This document shows positions 49,544 to 57,741 of a DNA stretch of 64,000 bases, piece after piece. The stretch lies in NCBI GenBank assembly GCA_036382515.1, contig DASVHQ010000119.1:4463-68462 (forward strand), given 5' to 3'. Numbering within the stretch: the stretch's first letter is position 1; each line of letters starts with the position of its first letter. The translations under genes were made by a program, and so were the position numbers. This DNA comes from JADGRF01 sp036382515 (GTDB lineage Bacteria; Myxococcota_A; Polyangia; Polyangiales; JAFGIB01). Below the pieces are notes generated by a model that did no database searches, was not told the DNA's origin, and worked only from the letters and a program-made list of their open reading frames with translations.

Positions 49544-50059
49544 TCAGCGCACGCGTGGTTTGCTCGGCTCGTCGTAGCGCTTGCGCTGCTCGGCGAGGTC
49601 GGCTTCGAGCTTCTCGGTGATGCCAGCATGCCGTACCGCCAGCATGCGTGCCGCCAGATACGCCGCGTTCTTCGCACCATCCACCGCCACGGTGGCGACC
49701 GGAATGCCTGGCGGCATCTGCACCGTGGCGAGCAGCGCATCGAGCCCAGACAGACCACCGTTCGAGAGCGGCACGCCGATCACCGGCAAGAGCGTCTGCG
49801 CAGCGACCGCGCCGGCCAGATGGGCCGCCATGCCCGCGCACGCGATGAACACCTCGACACCGCGCTTGGGTGCGCCCTTCACATACTCGGTCACGCGCTC
49901 GGGCGTGCGATGCGCGCTCAACACCAAAAGCTCGCTGCGGATGCCGAGCCCCGCGAGCACCTCCTGTGCCTCTTCGACGACCGGCAGGTCGCTCGCGCTG
50001 CCTGTCAGGATGCCGACGAGGGGTTTCTTCTCGGTGGTGGTGCTGGGCTTGGTGGCCAT
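49544..50059 (-). CDS. purE: N5-carboxyaminoimidazole ribonucleotide mutase
   Basis: PurE class I isomerises N5-CAIR to CAIR in purine synthesis. The 171-residue product has GILTGSASDLPVVEEAQEVL, the conserved LSAHRTPERV, and GVPLSNGGLSGLDALL with the active-site loop. A 10-residue Thr/Lys-rich tail precedes the usual start. AGGGACGAG precedes the ATG. PurK is not adjacent. The C-terminus is extended by a few Lys/Arg/Pro residues. Confidence 0.95.
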   Translation of the reverse strand: MATKPSTTTEKKPLVGILTGSASDLPVVEEAQEVLAGLGIRSELLVLSAHRTPERVTEYVKGAPKRGVEVFIACAGMAAHLAGAVAAQTLLPVIGVPLSNGGLSGLDALLATVQMPPGIPVATVAVDGAKNAAYLAARMLAVRHAGITEKLEADLAEQRKRYDEPSKPRVR

Positions 50060-50182
50060 CGTGCTCGTCCCTTGGTGGTGGAAGACCGCATGTTGTACAG
50101 GGTTTGCCGGCGGCTGGGGAGCCCGAGCCCGGCGTCGACGCCACGCAGCCGGCCGGCCCGGTCTTGGTGTACCCTGGCAGGC

Positions 50183-51046
50183 ATGAACTTGCGCCCCGCT
50201 CACGCTCTGACCGTCCCCGTGCTGCTCGCGCTTGCGTGTGGCCAGGCTGCTGCCCCCAAAGCCTCCGAGCCCGCAGCGCCGCTCGCGGCTGCGCCCGCTC
50301 CGCAAGAAGCGCCGCCTCCCGCAGCGCCGCCGGGCCCCGTGCTCGAAGCGCCGGCCGACCCGAACGAAGCCTGCGGCCAGATCCTCGTGGTGGCCTACAA
50401 GGGCGCCGAGCACGCCGCCGATTCGATCACGCGCGACAAGCCTGCCGCTTCGGCGCGCGCACAGCAGCTGCAGAAGACCGCCGCGAGTAGCAGCGACTTC
50501 GCCGCGCTCGCGAAGGAAAATTCAGACGCGCCGAGCAGCGCGCCGCGCGGCGGCGTCATGGGCACGTACAAGAAAGAGCAGTGGCCCGAGCTCTTCGCAT
50601 CGATCAAGGAGCCGCTGTTCGCGCTCCAGGTGAACGAGACCGCTGGGCAGGCGGTCGAGGCGCCATTCGGCTTCGTCGTCGTGCATCGCTGCAAGGTCGC
50701 GAAGGCCCACGGCCGCCACGTGCTCATTCGCTTCAAGGGCGCCAAGAAGGCCGGCCCCGAGATCAAGCGCAGCGCCGACGACGCCAAGAAGCTCGCGGTC
50801 AAAGTGCAGCAGGAGCTCAGCCAGGGCGCCGACTTCGCCAGCATCGTGAAGAAGTATTCGGAAGACGCGAGCAAGACCCGTGGCGGTGACATCGGCGAGG
50901 TCGGCCGCGGCCTGCTCGCGCCCGCCTTCGAAGACGCGCTCTTCGCGCTCAAGGTCGGCGAGCTCAGCACCGTGGTGGAGACCGAGTTCGGCTTCCACGT
51001 GATCCAGCGCCTGCCCGACGAGGTGGCGCCGATCATGGCGCCGTGA
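50183..51046 (+). CDS. Lipoprotein with two parvulin-type PPIase domains
   Basis: A 287-residue exported protein with lipobox LLALACGQ at the start, an Ala/Pro linker (about 25-60), a first parvulin-like half (about 66-175, EACGQILVVAYKG, FAALAKENSD, GGVMGTYKKEQWP) and a second full parvulin domain (about 180-285, GRHVLIRFKG, DFASIVKKYSEDASKTRGGD, EFGFHVIQRLPD). Only the second domain keeps the typical HxL/I and F/M residues, so the first may be chaperone-only. A periplasmic foldase role is expected. The GGTGTACCCTGGC motif precedes its ATG. Confidence 0.88.
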   Translation: MNLRPAHALTVPVLLALACGQAAAPKASEPAAPLAAAPAPQEAPPPAAPPGPVLEAPADPNEACGQILVVAYKGAEHAADSITRDKPAASARAQQLQKTAASSSDFAALAKENSDAPSSAPRGGVMGTYKKEQWPELFASIKEPLFALQVNETAGQAVEAPFGFVVVHRCKVAKAHGRHVLIRFKGAKKAGPEIKRSADDAKKLAVKVQQELSQGADFASIVKKYSEDASKTRGGDIGEVGRGLLAPAFEDALFALKVGELSTVVETEFGFHVIQRLPDEVAPIMAP

Positions 51047-51313
51047 CGGGCGTCCAAGTGATCCGGGCGCCGGGCCTTTGTCGCTTGTCTCAGCCATCTT
51101 CCCCGCGGCAGACGCGAAGCGCTTTGCGCAGTGGTTCGGCCCGCGCTTGCCGGCCTTCGCGCGGCGCGCCGTGCCCAGGTTGTGGCTTGCGGCGGGGGTG
51201 TGTAACGTTGGCTGTGGTCGTGAGCGCGCGCCAAGCCGGCTCGGCGGCTGAACGCTGCGCACGCGCAGCGCCGACGCTGCGTGGCGTTGGGCCATCGCAA
51301 CCGGGAGGAACGC

Positions 51314-51940
51314 ATGGGTTTGGTGTCCAGATGGGTGGTCGTCGTGCTGACGTGCAGTGTCGTCGCCTGCGGCACCAACAAGTCCAGTGGCGCAACGGCG
51401 AGCGGTGCCGCCGGCAAACAGGCCGCAGCGGGGGCTGGCGGGGCAACGGCCACGGCCGGTCGCGCTAGCGCTGCGAGCGGCAGTGGTGCGACGGCCACGG
51501 CCGGAACCGGTAGCGCTGCCGCTGGCAGCGGCGCAACCGCCACCGCCGGAACCGGCAGCGCCAAAGCGGGCAGCGGTGGCAGCGGTGGCAGTGGCGGTGC
51601 AGCCGATGGCGGCGTCGATGGCGGCGCCGCGGCGGGCAGTGGGTCGGACGGCGGCTCGGGCGCTGCCATCCCGTGCACGGATGCCGAATGGACCGCGCAG
51701 TGCGGCAGCTCGTGCCCGTTTGCGCCGACGCAGATCGACTGTGCCGCCGCGTGCAAGAACCTGCCCTCGGTGTGTACAGCCAACTGTCCGCAGTGCGCGG
51801 GCGTGAGCCTGGATACTGCCAGCTGCATGGCGGGCTGCGCCCTGTACAAGGGTGTCACCTGCTACAACCGGCTCTTGGGTTGCTTTGTGAGCAACTCCAC
51901 CTGCGAAACCGTCACTGCCTGCGCCAACGCGCACCACTGA
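51314..51940 (+). CDS. Cys-rich lipoprotein with Gly/Ser/Ala/Thr tandem repeat linker
   Basis: A 208-residue exported protein. The signal ends in lipobox VVACG. Residues about 25-125 are low-complexity and include a 15-residue tandem (AGSGATATAGTGSA, twice). The C-terminal about 80 residues hold 14 cysteines (CTDAEWTAQCGSSCP, CAAACKNLPSVCTANCPQC), suggesting disulfide-linked structure. Such lipoproteins are abundant in Polyangia and remain uncharacterised. GGGAGGAACGC sets the ATG at 51314. It converges on the histidine phosphatase gene. Confidence 0.75.
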   Translation: MGLVSRWVVVVLTCSVVACGTNKSSGATASGAAGKQAAAGAGGATATAGRASAASGSGATATAGTGSAAAGSGATATAGTGSAKAGSGGSGGSGGAADGGVDGGAAAGSGSDGGSGAAIPCTDAEWTAQCGSSCPFAPTQIDCAAACKNLPSVCTANCPQCAGVSLDTASCMAGCALYKGVTCYNRLLGCFVSNSTCETVTACANAHH

Positions 51941-51976
51941 CACGGCGCGCACCGCGAGCGCTCACGCAAGCTGCCG

Positions 51977-52627
51977 TCAGCCGAGCGGCAGGTGCGTGCG
52001 TTCGTTGAGCGCGACGACTTTCCAGCCGCCGTGGGCTGCACGCTCCAGGGTGTGCAGCGCGCAGTGATCCACCTGGAACAAGAGCCGTGTTGCCGCCTGT
52101 GCTTCGTCGATGCCCAGAACATGGAAGATCAGCTGCATCACGGTCAGCTGGTGCGAGACCAGCAGCACGCGCTGGCCCGCGTGTTCGGCGACCACCTGCT
52201 CGAGGAACGTCGAGGCGCGCGCACGACACTGCGCGTAGGTCTCGCCGTCGGGCGGGCAGGCGTGCATTTCCATGCGTAGCAGCGCGGCGAATGCGTCCGG
52301 GAAGCGGGCCCTGGCCTCGCCGAAGGTGAGGCCGGTCAACTGACCCACGGAGCGCTCGCGCAGCGCGCTCGTGGAGCGCACGGAAAGTCTGGTGATCTCG
52401 GCGATCACGGCCGCAGTCTCGGCCGCGCGTACGAGATCCGACGCGTAGATCGCATCGATACCCGCCGCCTTCAGCTGCTGCGCGGCCGCGCGCGCCTGGA
52501 CGCGACCGTGCTCGGTGAGCGGCGTGGGGCTATGCCCACCGAAGCGCTGCTCGCGGTTGCCTTCGCTCTCGCCGTGCCGACACAGGATGATGGTGGTCGT
52601 CCGTTCGGTAGGCACGGGTTGCGGCAT
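51977..52627 (-). CDS. Histidine phosphatase (phosphoglycerate mutase-like)
   Basis: A 216-residue histidine-phosphatase-superfamily protein. The catalytic RHGE box is at residues 17-20 (LCRHGESEGNR), with the proton-donor region LRERSVGQLTGLTFGEARAR and the second His in LLVSHQLTVMQLI. The family includes CobC, PhoE-like and 2,3-PG mutase-like phosphatases; the length and the LTEHGRVQA pattern fit broad-specificity or alpha-ribazole phosphatases. ATG 52627 starts 12 codons before the RHG strand. The frame upstream of it is an Arg/Ala shadow. Confidence 0.88.
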   Translation of the reverse strand: MPQPVPTERTTTIILCRHGESEGNREQRFGGHSPTPLTEHGRVQARAAAQQLKAAGIDAIYASDLVRAAETAAVIAEITRLSVRSTSALRERSVGQLTGLTFGEARARFPDAFAALLRMEMHACPPDGETYAQCRARASTFLEQVVAEHAGQRVLLVSHQLTVMQLIFHVLGIDEAQAATRLLFQVDHCALHTLERAAHGGWKVVALNERTHLPLG

Positions 52628-52991
52628 GCAGAGCAGGGTCGCACCGGTGTCGCGGGTTGCCAAGTCGCCGGCGCAGCTCGCGCGCGAGCTTGCGACGCGT
52701 ACCAGCACGGGGACACGCGCCGCACATGCCACCTGTCACCCGATGGGCACGCAGTCACGAGCACGTCAGGTGAGCATTTCTCGACGCGCCACCGCCATGG
52801 GAAGCTGTGTCTCGGACGGCGAGGCCGGCGCCGGGCGCCTCCAGCAAGGGAGCTTCCCATCGGCACAGCCTTCGCATAGCTTGCACGTGATGCTGGCGCT
52901 CAATTTAGCTCCACATGGCTTTCGTTCATCCGCTTCGGTCTTCGTATCCGGTTTCATTGGGAACGCCACCGCACGAGCTGGGAGTGAGACT
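52628..52991. other. Intergenic region with a possible structured leader
   Basis: A 364-base gap upstream of the isoprenoid-synthase/ribBA/ribD unit. At 52797-52806 ATGGGAAGCT is exactly complementary to AGCTTCCCAT at 52851-52860, enclosing a smaller GAGGC/GCCTC hairpin. I find no RFN (FMN riboswitch) conserved sequence here. No gene seen. The last 70 bases are less GC-rich and contain the likely promoter. Confidence 0.4.
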
Positions 52992-54125
52992 ATGGAACGC
53001 GATGTGCTCGAGGCTCCGACCGCCACATCCGGCGGCAAGCCCATGACCTTTCTCAACCGGGTCTTCAGCGGGGCTCGCGTGGTCGGGGCATTCGGCCGCG
53101 CCTCTGCTCTGCTACGCGAGGTCGAGGAGGAGCTGAAGGAGCAACTGCTGGACGTGGGGCCGAAGCCGAAGGCGCTGCGCTTTCCTCACCTGGAGCTCGC
53201 GCCGCAGGCCTACTGGGAGCGCAACTTCTTCAGCATCCTCTTCGTGTCCATCTTCCAGGCGATCGGCATCGAAGAAGCGCGCGTCCGCGACTACGCCGCG
53301 ATCATTCACATGGTGCGAGGCATCGTCACGGCCACCGACAACATCCTCGACGACGAGGCCAAGGGTGCGCTGCTGGTCGATCTGGGCGCGGGGCGCGTGT
53401 TGCCCAACGTGCTGTCGATGCTGCTGCAGGCCGGCAGTCTGCAAGAGCGGCTGCGCAGCGTCACGGGCAGCGATCTCGAGGCGCGGCGCGCCTGGGGCGT
53501 GCTCATCGATCAGCTCTACGCGATCGGCGAGGAAGAGAGCGGCGAAGAGGCGGCGGTCGAAGAGGTGCTGCATCCAAAACGGCTGCTCGACGAGATCCAT
53601 CGCTTTCGCGGCGCCAACCTGCTCTTGCTCGCATTCGTGGTGCCCGAGCTGAACGAGCCCGATCACGCGGACGCCATCGCGCATGCCAAGGCCGGTGTGT
53701 TCCGCATCGGCCTCGCGCTGCAGATCCTCGATGACCTGGCCGACTTCGAGGAGGATCTGCGACGCCGCAATCACAACGTGCTGCGCAGCTGGCTCGTGCA
53801 CGGCTGTGGAACGGATGGAAGGGGAGGGCGCGCGATCGCCATCGCCGACTCGCAGCTCGCGGCGTACACGCCGGCCGAGCTCGCGGCGCCGCACGAGCTG
53901 TTTCCGCAGGCGACGGGCGAAGTCATGGTGATGGCGATCGAGCTGGCGCTGCGAGGCTTCGATCGCCTGCGCCAGACGGGGCACCCGCTGGATCGCGCCA
54001 CTGCGCGTGAGCTGATGGCCGCGATGTTTCGGCTGCGCGGGCTGCCGCATCTGTGGGAACGCTACCTGGCTTTCTCCACCCGAGTCGACGACACGACCAT
54101 CGAACCGTACTTCGAGGGACTATGA
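52992..54125 (+). CDS. Class I isoprenoid synthase-fold protein (polyprenyl synthetase-like)
   Basis: A 377-residue helical protein. D116-x3-D120-D121-E122 in ATDNILDDEAKG and D247-D248-x2-D251 followed by D255 in ILDDLADFEEDL are spaced like the two Mg2+-binding Asp-rich motifs of trans-isoprenyl diphosphate or phytoene/squalene-type synthases. The first motif is DxxxDD rather than DDxxD, so the chemistry is uncertain. VRGIVTATDN and EIHRFRGANLLLLAF are the flanking helices. Its stop overlaps ribBA by ATGA. The linkage to riboflavin genes has no obvious metabolic reason. Confidence 0.7.
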   Translation: MERDVLEAPTATSGGKPMTFLNRVFSGARVVGAFGRASALLREVEEELKEQLLDVGPKPKALRFPHLELAPQAYWERNFFSILFVSIFQAIGIEEARVRDYAAIIHMVRGIVTATDNILDDEAKGALLVDLGAGRVLPNVLSMLLQAGSLQERLRSVTGSDLEARRAWGVLIDQLYAIGEEESGEEAAVEEVLHPKRLLDEIHRFRGANLLLLAFVVPELNEPDHADAIAHAKAGVFRIGLALQILDDLADFEEDLRRRNHNVLRSWLVHGCGTDGRGGRAIAIADSQLAAYTPAELAAPHELFPQATGEVMVMAIELALRGFDRLRQTGHPLDRATARELMAAMFRLRGLPHLWERYLAFSTRVDDTTIEPYFEGL

Positions 54126-55393
54126 GCAGTGCGCAGCAACCCACAGCGCGAGCCAGCGGGCTCGCCACGACACAGGAGCTGATCGAGGAGCTGGAGCAAG
54201 CCAGGCCGATCATCGTGGTCGACGACGAAGACCGCGAAAACGAGGGCGACCTCATCATGGCGGCCGACCACGTGACGCCGGAGCAGATGGCCTTCACGAT
54301 CCGCCACACCGGCGGCGTGGTCTGTCTGGCGATGCCGAACAGCCTGGCGGATCATCTCGAGCTACCCGCGATGGTTCAGAACAACACCGCGCGTCTGAAG
54401 ACGGCGTACACGGTGTCGATCGAGGCCAAGCACGGGGTCACGACCGGCATCAGCGCGCAAGATCGCGTCACCACGATTCGCACGACCGTGAGCCGGGGCG
54501 TGACGGCGGCAGACCTCACGCGTCCCGGGCACGTGTTTCCGCTGCGTGCGCGCGATCGAGGTGTGCTGGAGCGCACCGGTCATACGGAGGCGGCAGTCGA
54601 TCTCTGCCGGCTGGCCGGGCTCTCTGCGGTGGGCGCGATCAGCGAGCTGATGCACGACGACGGCACGCTGATGCGCTTGCCGGCGATCCTCGACTTCGCG
54701 CGCACGCACGGCCTGCGCGTGGGCACGATCGCGGATCTGGTCGCATATCGACTGCGCACCGAGTCCTTCGTCACGCACGTCGCGACCGCCCGGTTGCCCA
54801 CCGAGCATGGCGAGTTCGACGTGCACGGGTTCAGAGACGAGCTGCGCGGTCAGGAGCACCTGGCGCTGAGCATGGGCGATATCCGCGACGGCCGCCCCGT
54901 GCTCGTGCGCGTGCACTCGGAGTGCCTGACCGGCGACACGCTCGGCTCGCTGCGTTGCGACTGCGGTCCGCAGCGGGTGGCAGCCCTGCAACGAATCGCT
55001 GCAGCAGGTCGTGGCGTGCTGCTGTACCTGCGGCAGGAGGGTCGCGGGATCGGCCTGCTCAACAAGCTTCGCGCCTATGCGTTGCAAGACGGCGGCGCCG
55101 ACACAGTCGAGGCGAACACGCAACTGGGGTTCGGCGCCGACGAGCGCGACTACGCGGCGGGTGCGCAGATCCTGCGTGCGCTGGGCATCGAGCAAGTGCA
55201 GCTGATGACCAACAACCCGCACAAGCTCGCGGGCCTGACGCGGTTTGGAACCCGTGTGGTCGAGCGCGTGCCACTGCTGGTCGGCGGTGGCAAGCACAAT
55301 CGCCGCTATCTCGCGACCAAGGCCGAGAAGCTTGGCCACATCTTGTACGAAACGCGTTCGGTGGAGCGGGTCACGCCGCTCGACGGCGAGTGA
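54122..55393 (+). CDS. ribBA: Bifunctional DHBP synthase / GTP cyclohydrolase II
   Basis: RibBA makes both riboflavin precursors. Residues 1-215 are RibB with VDDEDRENEGDLIMAA and the HTEAAVDLCRLAGL active-site helix. Residues 220-423 are RibA with the zinc cysteines in SECLTGDTLGSLRCDCG and RQEGRGIGLLNKLRAY. Both halves keep their catalytic motifs, though the C-terminal about 40 residues are longer than usual. The ATG overlaps the isoprenoid-synthase gene stop. ribD starts 13 bases after its stop. No FMN riboswitch was seen upstream. Confidence 0.95.
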   Translation: MSSAQQPTARASGLATTQELIEELEQARPIIVVDDEDRENEGDLIMAADHVTPEQMAFTIRHTGGVVCLAMPNSLADHLELPAMVQNNTARLKTAYTVSIEAKHGVTTGISAQDRVTTIRTTVSRGVTAADLTRPGHVFPLRARDRGVLERTGHTEAAVDLCRLAGLSAVGAISELMHDDGTLMRLPAILDFARTHGLRVGTIADLVAYRLRTESFVTHVATARLPTEHGEFDVHGFRDELRGQEHLALSMGDIRDGRPVLVRVHSECLTGDTLGSLRCDCGPQRVAALQRIAAAGRGVLLYLRQEGRGIGLLNKLRAYALQDGGADTVEANTQLGFGADERDYAAGAQILRALGIEQVQLMTNNPHKLAGLTRFGTRVVERVPLLVGGGKHNRRYLATKAEKLGHILYETRSVERVTPLDGE

Positions 55394-55406
55394 GGTGGAA
55401 GCTGTC

Positions 55407-56384
55407 GTGTCCACGCTCGACGTCCGCATGATGAAGCGCGCATTGCGCGCAGCCGAGCGCGGCGATCCAAGCCCCAATCCCCACGTGGGCGCAGTGCTCG
55501 CGCGCGGCGATCAGGTAATTTCCGTGGGCTACCACGCGTGCTGCGGCCAGGCGCATGCCGAAGTGGATGCCATCCGGCGAGCGGCTGGCAGCGTCCGCGG
55601 CGCGACGCTCTACGTGACGCTCGAGCCGTGCAACCACCATGGGCGCACGCCGCCCTGCACCGAGGCGATCCTCGCGGCCGGCATCGAGCGCGTGGTGGTG
55701 GGCTGCGAGGACCCGGCACCGCACGTGCCGGGCAGCGCCCGGCGGCTGCGCCGCGCCGGCGTGGAGGTCGTGGTTGGCGTGGAACGCGAGCGCGCACGCG
55801 CCATGATCGTGGACTTCGAGAAGTTCATGCTCCACGGCCTGCCTTACGTGACGCTGACGGCGGCGGCGACGCTCGCCGGGCGCGAGGCCGCCCGCAGCGG
55901 CAACGCGAAGCGACCTGGTGGGCGGGCTGCCGGCCGCAGCGCGCATCACTTGCGAGCGCAGGCGGACGCCGTGTTGGTCGGTGTCGGCACGGTGCTCGCC
56001 GATGATCCGGAGCTGACCGACGGTCTCGGACGCGGGCGAATTCCCTTGCGCGTCGTGCTCGACACGCAGCTACGAACCCCGCCATGCTCGAGGCTCGTGT
56101 CGACTGCGCCGCAAGTGCGCACGCTGATCTTGCACGGCAAAGCGGCGAGTCCGGTGCGGGCGCGCCGGCTGGCCGAGGCGGGTGTCGAGCTTGCGCGCGT
56201 GCGCACCAGCGCTTGCGGCCGGCTTGCGTTGCGCGATGTGCTTCGAACGCTGGCCAGGCGTGATGTCGTGCGCCTGCTCGTCGCGGGGGGAGCAGGCGTG
56301 CACGGCGCCTTCCTGGACGCCGGGCTTGCCGATCGCGTCGATGACTCCGTGCTCGTGGTCGGCCCGCTGCTGCGCCGCGCCTGA
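55407..56384 (+). CDS. ribD: RibD, deaminase plus reductase (C-terminus short)
   Basis: RibD deaminates and then reduces the pyrimidine intermediate. Residues 8-150 form the cytidine-deaminase-like half: GDPSPNPHVGAVLA, zinc His in QAHAEVDAIRR, and PCNHHGRTPPC. Residues 155-325 are a RibG-type reductase (QADAVLVGVGTVLADDPELT). The GTG at 55407 follows GAGGTGGA; an upstream GTG at 55395 is also in frame. The protein ends at VVGPLLRRA, where family members continue for about 35-40 residues (the closing helix of the reductase), so the C-terminus looks truncated. Coupled to ribBA. Confidence 0.85.
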   Translation: MSTLDVRMMKRALRAAERGDPSPNPHVGAVLARGDQVISVGYHACCGQAHAEVDAIRRAAGSVRGATLYVTLEPCNHHGRTPPCTEAILAAGIERVVVGCEDPAPHVPGSARRLRRAGVEVVVGVERERARAMIVDFEKFMLHGLPYVTLTAAATLAGREAARSGNAKRPGGRAAGRSAHHLRAQADAVLVGVGTVLADDPELTDGLGRGRIPLRVVLDTQLRTPPCSRLVSTAPQVRTLILHGKAASPVRARRLAEAGVELARVRTSACGRLALRDVLRTLARRDVVRLLVAGGAGVHGAFLDAGLADRVDDSVLVVGPLLRRA

Positions 56385-56430
56385 GCTCCGGGCTGCGGCG
56401 CACGCCGATCGAGTGGGGCGCGTGCTGCCT

Positions 56431-57144
56431 TCACGGCAACGGCTGATCCGACGCGGCGAACAGTGCCACCGAGCCGACCACCGTGCAGCGCACGTTGGCG
56501 AAGTGTGCGGCCAGCGCACGTCGCAGCCCAGCCTCGGTGTCGGTCAAGTTGTGAAAGCTGCCGATCAGATTGAACAGGTCGAGCATGCGGCGCGCGCGCC
56601 AGCTGCTCGCCGAGGCTTTCCCGAGAATCGTGCTGCCGAACAGGATCCCGTCCGGCGCGAGCACGGCTTTGAGATTGCCGATCACGACCTGCTTCTGTTC
56701 GAAGCCACCGGGCAGACAGTGCAGCACGTAGTTGAGGCAGATGCTCTCGAACGGGCATGCGACCGGCGGCAGCGGTAAGAAGAGGTTGTGGTGGAGCAGC
56801 GTCGGTTGGTAGCTGCGCAGCCGGCGTGCCGACCACTTCAGGCTCGACGGGCTGTAGTCGAGCAGGGTCAGCATGGGTGGTTGGTGAGAACCGCGCTGCG
56901 CAGCGGCGGGGATGCAATGTGCTGGCAGGTGGCCGGTGCCGCAGCCAGCCTCGAGATGAACGTCGCGCACGTGGCGTCGGTAGAAGTCTTTGATGCTCTC
57001 GCTCGGGCACTGCCAGATGCCAGGATTCCAGATCCCGTAAACACCGACGTCGTACAGGGACAGAATGCCCACGTTGTACGGCCGCACGGCGCGCCAGACT
57101 TCCCGGTCGAACTTCTGATCCGTCGTGGTGTTCATGGGGCTCAT
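56431..57144 (-). CDS. Class I SAM-dependent methyltransferase
   Basis: A 237-residue protein with the SAM-binding motif VHLEAGCGTGHLPA (motif I), LTLLDYSPSSLKWSARRL (motif II, acidic Asp after the second strand), and ICLNYVLHCLPGG in the motif IV region. An N-terminal about 65 residues (RPYNVGILSLYDVGVYGIWN) form a cap. No close family is recognised; substrate unknown. The start may be Met1 or the Met four codons later. It converges on ribD and is upstream of the disrupted reductase gene. Confidence 0.8.
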   Translation of the reverse strand: MSPMNTTTDQKFDREVWRAVRPYNVGILSLYDVGVYGIWNPGIWQCPSESIKDFYRRHVRDVHLEAGCGTGHLPAHCIPAAAQRGSHQPPMLTLLDYSPSSLKWSARRLRSYQPTLLHHNLFLPLPPVACPFESICLNYVLHCLPGGFEQKQVVIGNLKAVLAPDGILFGSTILGKASASSWRARRMLDLFNLIGSFHNLTDTEAGLRRALAAHFANVRCTVVGSVALFAASDQPLP

Positions 57145-57374
57145 CCGAAGGACTTCGCTCGGAGGGCCCCTCGTGTTCAGCGCGTTCAGCGCGCGCGAGG
57201 GAGGCTCAGCGTACGAGAACTGAAGAGCGGAACGGGACCGACCATCTCATGCACCGCAATGAGGGTCAACCTGTCACCCGCTTGGGTAGGCACCTCGGGG
57301 GTTACGAGACGCGTGGCATCGAGCCGCCATCCGCGCGCCTTGCGCGCTCACGAGCCCGAGACTGGGTTCGACGC

Positions 57375-57647
57375 ATGGTCGATGCACCGATCGATGCCGC
57401 CGCGGCAGCCCGTCTGTCGCGCGTCCAGCACACGCTGACACTCGCCCTGACCCACTACGGTCGCAAGACAGGCGGGGCGTATCGCGTCACCATCTTCTTC
57501 ACGGCCGACGGCGATCACGTCAACCTATTTCGCGGCGGTTGCTTAGCGCCTGGGGGCCGCGACCGGAAGCGCCCGCCCCGCCATGTGCATCAGGCGACCT
57601 CCAAAAACGAACGCGAAAACCAGACCTTGACACCCACACAACGGTAG
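57375..57647 (+). pseudogene. Truncated DUF385/F420-type nitroreductase-like fragment
   Basis: About 90 codons from ATG 57375. ARLSRVQHTLTLALTHYGRK and TGGAYRVTIFFTADGDHVNL match the start of deazaflavin-dependent nitroreductase-like proteins (TxGRxSGxxRxxPLxFxxDGDxVxL). The homology ends abruptly at about 57525; the rest (FRGGCLAPGGRDRKRPP) is unrelated, with the frame running into the tRNA promoter. It is therefore probably a 3'-truncated remnant next to tRNA-Asn. Confidence 0.5.
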
Positions 57648-57654
57648 CTAATCT
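57627..57654 (+). promoter_or_regulatory. Promoter of tRNA-Asn
   Basis: TTGACA at 57627-57632 and TAATCT at 57649-57654 are 16 bases apart and start transcription a few bases before the tRNA 5' end at 57666. The -35 is a perfect consensus. Confidence 0.65.
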
Positions 57655-57665
57655 GCGCACCCTAT

Positions 57666-57741
57666 TCCGGAATAGCTCAGCTGGTAGAGCAGGCGGCTGT
57701 TAACCGCCGGGTCGTAGGTTCGAGTCCTACTTCCGGAGCCA
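57666..57741 (+). tRNA. tRNA-Asn (GTT), CCA encoded
   Basis: A complete cloverleaf. The acceptor arms TCCGGAA (57666-57672) and TTCCGGA (57731-57737) pair. The D arm has AGCTCAGCTGGTAGAGC. The anticodon arm GGCGG-CTGTTAA-CCGCC gives anticodon GTT (Asn), and the T arm contains GGTTCGAGTCC. Base 57738 is the discriminator G, and CCA (57739-57741) is encoded. The 3' end is an integration target: the recombinase remnant on the other strand terminates inside it. Confidence 0.97.

Noticed and set aside
52628..52991. FMN (RFN) riboswitch for the riboflavin operon
   Set aside because: The conserved RFN core sequences are not present upstream of the unit or of ribBA.
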